From Sesamum alatum (lineage: Eukaryota > Streptophyta > Magnoliopsida > Lamiales > Pedaliaceae), in the NCBI GenBank assembly GCA_034509735.1, contig JACGWO010000010.1, positions 4,588,001-4,652,000 of the forward strand: a stretch of DNA of 64,000 bases, given 5' to 3'. A program made the translations under genes and the position numbers. Each line of letters begins with the position of its first letter. Position 1 is the stretch's first letter. Positions 58,750 to 64,000 of this stretch are shown in pieces. The notes below the pieces were generated by a model. That model saw only the letters and a list, made by a program, of their open reading frames with translations. It did no database searches and was not told where the DNA came from.

Positions 58750-60066
58750 TACTCGGCCCTTGTTCTTGCCCCCGACGCAAGTGAGCCACATCTGCTGCTC
58801 GGTCTGCGCCAGCAAGCCCTCTGATTCGGAAGCAGGATCCTCAGGGTTGCACGGGGCCTGAGACTGATGATCCTCCATCATATTCTGGAACATCTCCTGC
58901 AAAAATAATTACAATAAATTAGAAAATTTTTAAATATTTAAAAAAATAAATTAGAATGTATTAATTACAACTTACCGCCACCTCCGCTGCCCTCGACCTG
59001 CTCCAGCCGCCATGGGCCTTCTTCTTGTAGCATCTGGAGAATAACTCCATCTGCTTCACTAGTCGGCCGAGCTGCTCCTCCTGTAAAAAGAAATGGGAAA
59101 CAGTTATTACAATTTTAATTTAATAGTAATAAATAATTGAAATAATTTAGATATCTTACCATTTTTCGCTTGTGCATACCAACGGAGACAGATCCCTCGC
59201 GGTACACAGTAGCGGATGCGGCTGGATTGGTGTTCCAGTTCGCCTTGTTCTTCTCGCACTCCTGCTTGAACTCTGGGGAATCCCAGTACAGGAGGAGCTG
59301 TCGCCAGACCTCGTTCGCCAGCCATAGAGGCTTCTGCAGGGACTGTCTGGCGAGGACGAACTTTTTCCTCAGGAACTTTCCCACCCAAACATGGAAGATC
59401 TTGAACATCGACTCGTCGTCGGCGTCCCACCAGTATGTCATCTGTATTAAAAATATATATATATAAATATATATTAACTTAGATTGTTAAAATATTTAAA
59501 AACAAAAATTAATTGTCGTTACCTTCAAACTCTCAAACCAGAAATGCTGGTGCTCTGGCGGCACCTTGCGCAAACTGCCCCAAGGATGGGGATAGTGTCC
59601 TCGCACGACCGCGTACATGCGCTCGTGGATCTTCCGATCACGACTGAAATTATAAAATAATTAGTATGACATAAAAATATTAATTTAAATTACAAAACAA
59701 ATTAAAAATATAAATATACCTCGCATCGGCGAGTGTGATGTACTGGCGCGCGGATGGTGGTGGGAGTGGTGGGGCTGGTGGGGAGGGTGGTGGTGGGGCA
59801 GCCCATGGACGGGCCGGATCGATCGCCGGTGCAGTAGTGGATGGTCCGCCACCCTCATCGACGGCTGCAGCGGTAGACGCACCGGGCTGCTGATCCAGCA
59901 CAGGTGGTGCGGGTGCCGGCTCTGCCGGTGGTGCTGGTGGCGGTGGTGGTTGGAACACTGCTTCCCCATCTTGGGAAGCAACACCGGCCGGTGGTATGGC
60001 CGGTGAGCCGCGACCACGGCCGCGGCCACGTCCACCTCCTCGAGGCGGGAAATCCCGACCAGACAT
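58750..60066 (-). pseudogene. CACTA ORF1, Transposase_24-type protein, interrupted
   Basis: Five exons on the minus strand: 60066-59720, 59643-59523, 59441-59160, 59080-58976, 58896-58750. They join in phase to 334 codons before the LTR. The N-terminus is an RGG-like stretch (GGGRGRGRGRG) followed by a Pro/Ala-rich linker. The conserved part reads RKIHERMYAVVRGHYPHPWG, WWDADDESMFKIFHVWVGK, SLQKPLWLANEVWRQLLLYW, ECEKNKANWNTNPAAS, KKAHGGWSRSRAAEVA and LTCVGGKNKGRV, typical of plant Transposase_24 (Ptta/En/Spm) proteins thought to bind subterminal motifs. It stops at the solo LTR. Beyond the LTR the same frame stays open for about 41 codons, to 56868. Confidence 0.85.
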
Positions 60067-61186
60067 AATTTATAATTTTTTTAAAAAATATTAGTCGTAT
60101 GAATTTAAAAAATACATGTGAAGTATCAATTTATTTGAATAATGATATTTTTTTTAATTTTTTAAAATAATTATGCAAACTAAATCCTAAAATTGTATAC
60201 TGAGTCCCAAAATTATTCTAATAAATGGATAATTACACTAATTAAATCCTTCTATTTTTCCTATATATCTATACTAAATCCCAAATTTTGACCCTAAAAT
60301 TTCATCAACTCCTAAAATTCCAAATTTTTGACCCTAAAATTGCATTAAATCCTTGTATTTTTCTATATATTTATATACATAATTTTTGAAAATTACATAA
60401 ATTTTCTGAAAATATTTTAAATTTATAGAAAATGACATAAAAAATTTACAAATTCAGAAAATTATCAAAAAAATCACCAAAAATATAAAATTTACAGAAA
60501 ATTTTTGAATTTTCAGTTTTTCTGAAATTTATATTAAAATTCTGCAATTTATTTAAATTTACAGAAAATGACATAAAAAATTTTACAAATTCAGAAAATT
60601 ATCAAAAAAATCACCAAAAATTTAAAATTTATAGAAAATTTTCTAATTTTTTTTGAATTTTCATAATTTCTGAAATTTACATTAAAATTCTGCAATTTAT
60701 TTAAATTTACATGAATTTACATTAAATTGTAATAAAATTACAAATTTTCAGATTTTTAAAACATACAAATTTCCAATTTTTTAACAGAAAATCACACTAA
60801 ATTTTTTAAAATTACATATTTTCAGTTTTTTTGAATTTTCAGTTTTTTAAAAAGTACAAATTTTCAGATTTTTAATTAATCACAAAATTACCAAAATTTT
60901 CATTAATCACAAAAAATTATATACATTTTCTTTAATTACAGAAATATATCAAAAATTCCCCAAAAAATCAACAATAATGCAACAGAAGAACAGTACAATT
61001 ATGCAATAAAATTTACAGAATATTTTACAGAAATTCACAGAATATTTACATAAATTTACAGAAATATTTAACATAATTTACAGAAATACAATTATGCAAT
61101 AAAATTTACAGAATATTTGAACAATTACAGAAAAATGAACCAAAATTACATTGACTAAAATTGCAAATATGAGAGCAAAAACAGAA

Positions 61187-61217
<31 letters not shown>

Positions 61218-61544
61218 TCAAAGTAGGGTTTCTGGAAACCCTACTTGTAGTGGTACAGTACGGCGGCGGCGGAGGTGGCTGTGGAAGCAGAACCTCAGGC
61301 GGTGGAGGCTGGTGGCGGAGTGCGACGGCAACGGGAGAGGGAGAGTGCGAGGGGAGAGGGAGAGTGTGACGGCAATGGAGAGAGAGAGATAGAGAGGGCG
61401 ACGATGACGACAACAGGAGACGACGACGGCGATGGAGAGAGTGTGGCGGCAATGGGAGAGAGAGAGATAGAGAGAGACTGAGAGGGAGAGGAATCAGATG
61501 GAAATGGGGAAAAATCAACCAAGGGCTGATTTTATATCAGACCG
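60067..61544. other. Non-coding region upstream of CACTA ORF1
   Basis: Very AT-rich, built of variations on AAATTTACAGAAAAT. It includes a tandem duplication at about 60415-60700, a (TA)n run at 61190-61218, a hairpin AGTAGGGTTT/AAACCCTACT (61221-61245), and a GA-rich, GC-richer block at 61260-61490. Being upstream of ORF1 on its strand, it may contain the ORF1 promoter. Confidence 0.5.
60415..60700. repeat. ~140-bp tandem duplication
   Basis: AGAAAATGACATAAAAAATT followed by ACAAATTCAGAAAATTATC occurs at about 60427 and again at about 60562, and both copies run on to TTAAAATTCTGCAATTTATT. Spacing is about 136-150 bp. Confidence 0.75.
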
Positions 61545-61858
61545 TTGGAACGGTCTTATTTTACAGACCGTTCCCAAAACCGGTCCAACAATCAATACGA
61601 CATTGTTTTGCTGTTAAAACGATGACGTTTTAAGACCGTTGACTGACTATAAGGTAACTTAGGAACGGTCATTTAATATACATTGTGTTACTAGTACCGT
61701 TCCTAAGAAGAATATGACTTCATTTTAAGACATATCACTGAGTATAAGGTACCTAGGAACGGTCATTTAATATACATTGTGTTACTAGTACCGTTCCTAA
61801 CGATCAAAACAACGTCGTTTGCTTAGTTGTATATAGGTACCGTTCCTATTTGCATATA
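61545..61858. repeat. GGAACGGT motif cluster B
   Basis: About seven exact copies in both orientations. Two direct units about 94 bp apart (around 61651 and 61744) each hold the arrangement AGGAACGGTCATTTAATATA ... CTAGTACCGTTCCTAA, an inverted motif pair. Confidence 0.8.
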
Positions 61859-62484
61859 GAGTCGTTCCTATATGTATTGCAATTGTTTTTTGTATCTTCT
61901 TAGATAATAAATATAAATTAAGAAAAACACGTTTTGAACACTTATTTAAATAAATAAACGTATACAATTGGATGTTTAAAGATTTTAAAAATCTATAATA
62001 ATTTCCAAAAAAATAGACACACATTCACAATATGAAGTATATTTGTAAATTTATGTTTGTTAGTATTTCACAGATGTAACTAGCATCCTATATTATTGTA
62101 CTGCACGGCATAATCAGACCGTCAAAATTCCAATCAAACCGTTAGATATGATATAACACACAAAAGAATATATTATATGACGTTTTGAAATATTTTGGTG
62201 TGCAGATCTCGAGGTATCGTATCCGGTCAGTATTCATCGTAACAAAAACAGATGCATCCTTAAATCCGGGTTACTGATTGAAAATCAGACCGTTGGACAT
62301 CAATTCACATCCATAACCTTGTATGTGTTAAAAAATGGTGTCGATCCGGCTGACGGATGTTGAGATACCGGACAAATTGGTTGGAATTGTAATAATAAGA
62401 ATGGTTACCTTATAGACAAAGTGTTCCCAATACTGTTCCTATTATAAAGAAAAATGTCATTTTAATGCACTTACGTACGTACCG

Positions 62485-62880
62485 TTCCTACTATAATCTG
62501 GAACGGTCGCGTATAAACGTACCGTTCCAATAGTTGAATTTTCCACCAATTTTTCATTGGGCGCCAAAACGAAATATTGGATTACAGATTGGAACGGTCG
62601 TAGGTTTTCACCTATCGTTCCTAATTCAAATTTCCCTCATTTTTTTTAATTAGCCGCCATATTTGAAATATTGTACCTCAAATAGGAACGGTAAGTATAA
62701 ATTTGGACCGTTCCTAATTCAAATTTTTCTCATTTTTTTTTTAATTAGCCGCCATATTTGAAATATTGTACCTCAAATAGGAACGGTATTTATAAATTTG
62801 GACCGTTCCTAATTCAAATTTCCCTCATTTTTTTAGTTAGCCGCCATATTTGAAATATTGTACCTCAAATAGGAACGGTC
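62485..62880. repeat. GGAACGGT motif cluster C with ~94-bp tandem units
   Basis: About nine exact motif copies. From 62618 nearly three units of 93-95 bp each contain CTAATTCAAATTT, AATTAGCCGCCATATTTGAA, ATTGTACCTCAAATAGGAAC and GGACCGTTCCT, so every unit carries an inverted motif pair. Confidence 0.85.
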
Positions 62881-62936
62881 CTGATAATTAAAATACATAT
62901 ATTAAATACAATTTTAATAATAACTGTGATAAAAAA

Positions 62937-64000
62937 TTACAGAAATTTTTTGGAAAATTCAAAAAGTCTCTTCATCGGACTCAGCCTCATCAAAGCTATC
63001 TTCATCTTCATCTTCGGATTCACCGTCTGGCGAGCGCGATGGCCCTGCTCATGAACAACGACCAATTGTATTCCCGTTGGGTCATGCAGTTCAAATGTTT
63101 GGTTATCTAATGGTTGGTTATCTATTACAACGTCTGGATTAGGTACGACTTTATCCATCTGATAGGCGACCTCAGTCCATCGCGAGTCATCGATAACTCT
63201 TCGAGCCTTGATTTTGCAAACAACTTTCCAGTCGACTTTGTCCTTCTTCATGCTCGGGTAATCCGCGTAGTATACTTGTACTGTTTGTTTTGCCAGTATG
63301 AATGGTTCATTCTTTTGGTAGAGCTTTTTGAAGTTGACATCAACGACATGATAATGAGGGTGTATCTTCATGCCTCTGATCAGATCGACCCAACGACAAT
63401 TAAACAGTACAATGTGCATGTTCAGAATTAGTGGGTTATCTAGCTGAATTATCTCGTCCAAAATTCCATAGAAGTCAGAATCCGTGTCTGTATATGTTGA
63501 GCTTTTGACACAAACACCACAATTCATTATTGACTTCCCGACATTGTGACGTTTAGTGTGGAAATTGAAGTCATTGATGAAGTAAGATGGGTATGTCGTC
63601 ACTTCTGCTCTCGGCCCCAATAATGCAACTTCAACAAATCCTCGTTTGTGTGATTCAATTCGGGTTTCACCTGGAATTAATGATATATAACAATTGAAAT
63701 AATTGATTACAAATTAATGAGCATATCGCATTAATTACAACAAATCGATGATACTTACACGAGCCTTGAACCAATCCTTGAATTGTGTCACCACTAGTTG
63801 ATCAATTATCGGGTCCTCCGAATTGTGTTGCTCGAGCAGTTCATTCAGGAATAACCTGTTATAATAAAACTGATAGTTATAAATATACATGTAATTGAAA
63901 TTGAAATGATTCATACGAGGTAATTACGTTCAGTATAAGACACTTACTCGTAATACGGTGCAACTACTTCACAGTTACACAAGACGTATGTCTCGATAGC
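62937..64000 (-). pseudogene. CACTA TNP2-type transposase (C-terminal part)
   Basis: Minus-strand exons 64000-63948 (partial), 63855-63759 and 63670-62937 join in phase. They read YVLCNCEVVAPYYE, RLFLNELLEQHN, then LLKLHYWG, and after an apparent one-base shift near 63615, PRAEVTTYPSYF, FHTKRHN, FYGILDEIIQLD, VLFNCRWVD, VDVNFKKLYQKNEPFILAKQ, VYYADYP and VVCKIKARRVID. This is the DUF4218-to-DUF4216 end of TNP2 transposases. Near 63035 a second shift is likely: the alternative frame gives the acidic tail usual for this family (DGESEDEDEDSFDEAESDEE) while the current frame turns basic. The N-terminal catalytic part lies outside the window. Confidence 0.85.

Larger units (their letters stand above)
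56463..64000 (-). mobile_element. CACTA (En/Spm-type) DNA transposon, right side outside window
   Basis: Begins CACTACAAAAAAAAAAAG at 56463, the diagnostic terminus, preceded by CGG as possible target bases. Both of its genes read right to left, so this is the 3' end. It holds a Transposase_24-type ORF1 (58750-60066) and a TNP2-type transposase (62937 onward), the usual CACTA pair. Copies of GGAACGGT/ACCGTTCC occur near the end and in the region between the genes. A solo LTR (56996-58749) has inserted into ORF1. The 5' end lies beyond the window. Apparent frameshifts in TNP2 and the LTR insertion mean this copy is not autonomous. Confidence 0.88.

Noticed and set aside
61243..61252. CTTGTAGTG as the right end of the CACTA element
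   Set aside because: Motif clusters and the TNP2 gene lie further right, and no CGG duplication follows; similarity is limited to a few bases.
61078..61518. Pro/Ser/Leu-rich 146-codon minus-strand frame
   Set aside because: It arises from GA-rich low-complexity DNA plus a (TA)n run; no domain is visible.

Overview
This is nuclear DNA from a flowering plant, most likely a core eudicot. The evidence is long introns with GT-AG borders, plant-only gene families (a GATA factor of the plant type, a G-type lectin receptor kinase, an amino acid permease), AT-rich intergenic DNA packed with plant transposon families, and a nuclear copy of part of plastid psbA. Species cannot be fixed from the window; an asterid is a guess.

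Layout. 1-7.1 kb is transposon-rich: a 306-bp CACTA-type MITE, a 3.2-kb non-autonomous LTR element with 944-bp repeats and an intact GGTAT target duplication, and a 1.3-kb hAT-type element. 7.16-8.05 kb holds a GATA zinc-finger gene with an in-frame 42-bp repeat. 8.3-17.2 kb is intergenic: a Ty3/gypsy RT scrap, two Mutator-like elements with long inverted repeats (one carrying a broken GRF zinc-finger gene), a tRNA-derived SINE and a Mutator-type MITE. 17.47-20.14 kb is an intronless lectin receptor kinase, convergent with a ten-exon plastid DUF3727 gene on the minus strand (20.62-25.51 kb). 25.5-29.9 kb is intergenic with two more hAT-like elements. 29.90-37.29 kb is the six-exon alpha subunit of ER glucosidase II. 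43.47-45.49 kb is a six-exon amino acid permease, followed by the psbA fragment. 48.96-55.01 kb is the autophagy protease ATG4 in eight exons, with one apparent GC-AG intron.

From 55.47 kb to the end the DNA is nested transposons. A hAT-like element is interrupted at 56463 by a large CACTA (En/Spm-type) element. That element's ORF1 (Transposase_24 type) is split by a 1754-bp solo LTR with a perfect TACTC target duplication. Its TNP2-like transposase runs off the right edge and has two apparent frameshifts. The element carries about two dozen copies of an 8-bp motif GGAACGGT in both orientations, near its end and also between its two genes.

The five protein genes are unrelated single-copy housekeeping, transport or signalling genes; nothing suggests a biosynthetic cluster. 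I found no convincing new multi-gene system. The most original observations are the repeat architecture of the CACTA element, the GATA-protein repeat, the GRF-carrying Mutator element and the GC-AG intron in ATG4. All exon borders were placed by eye, using splice signals, reading phase and family resemblance.
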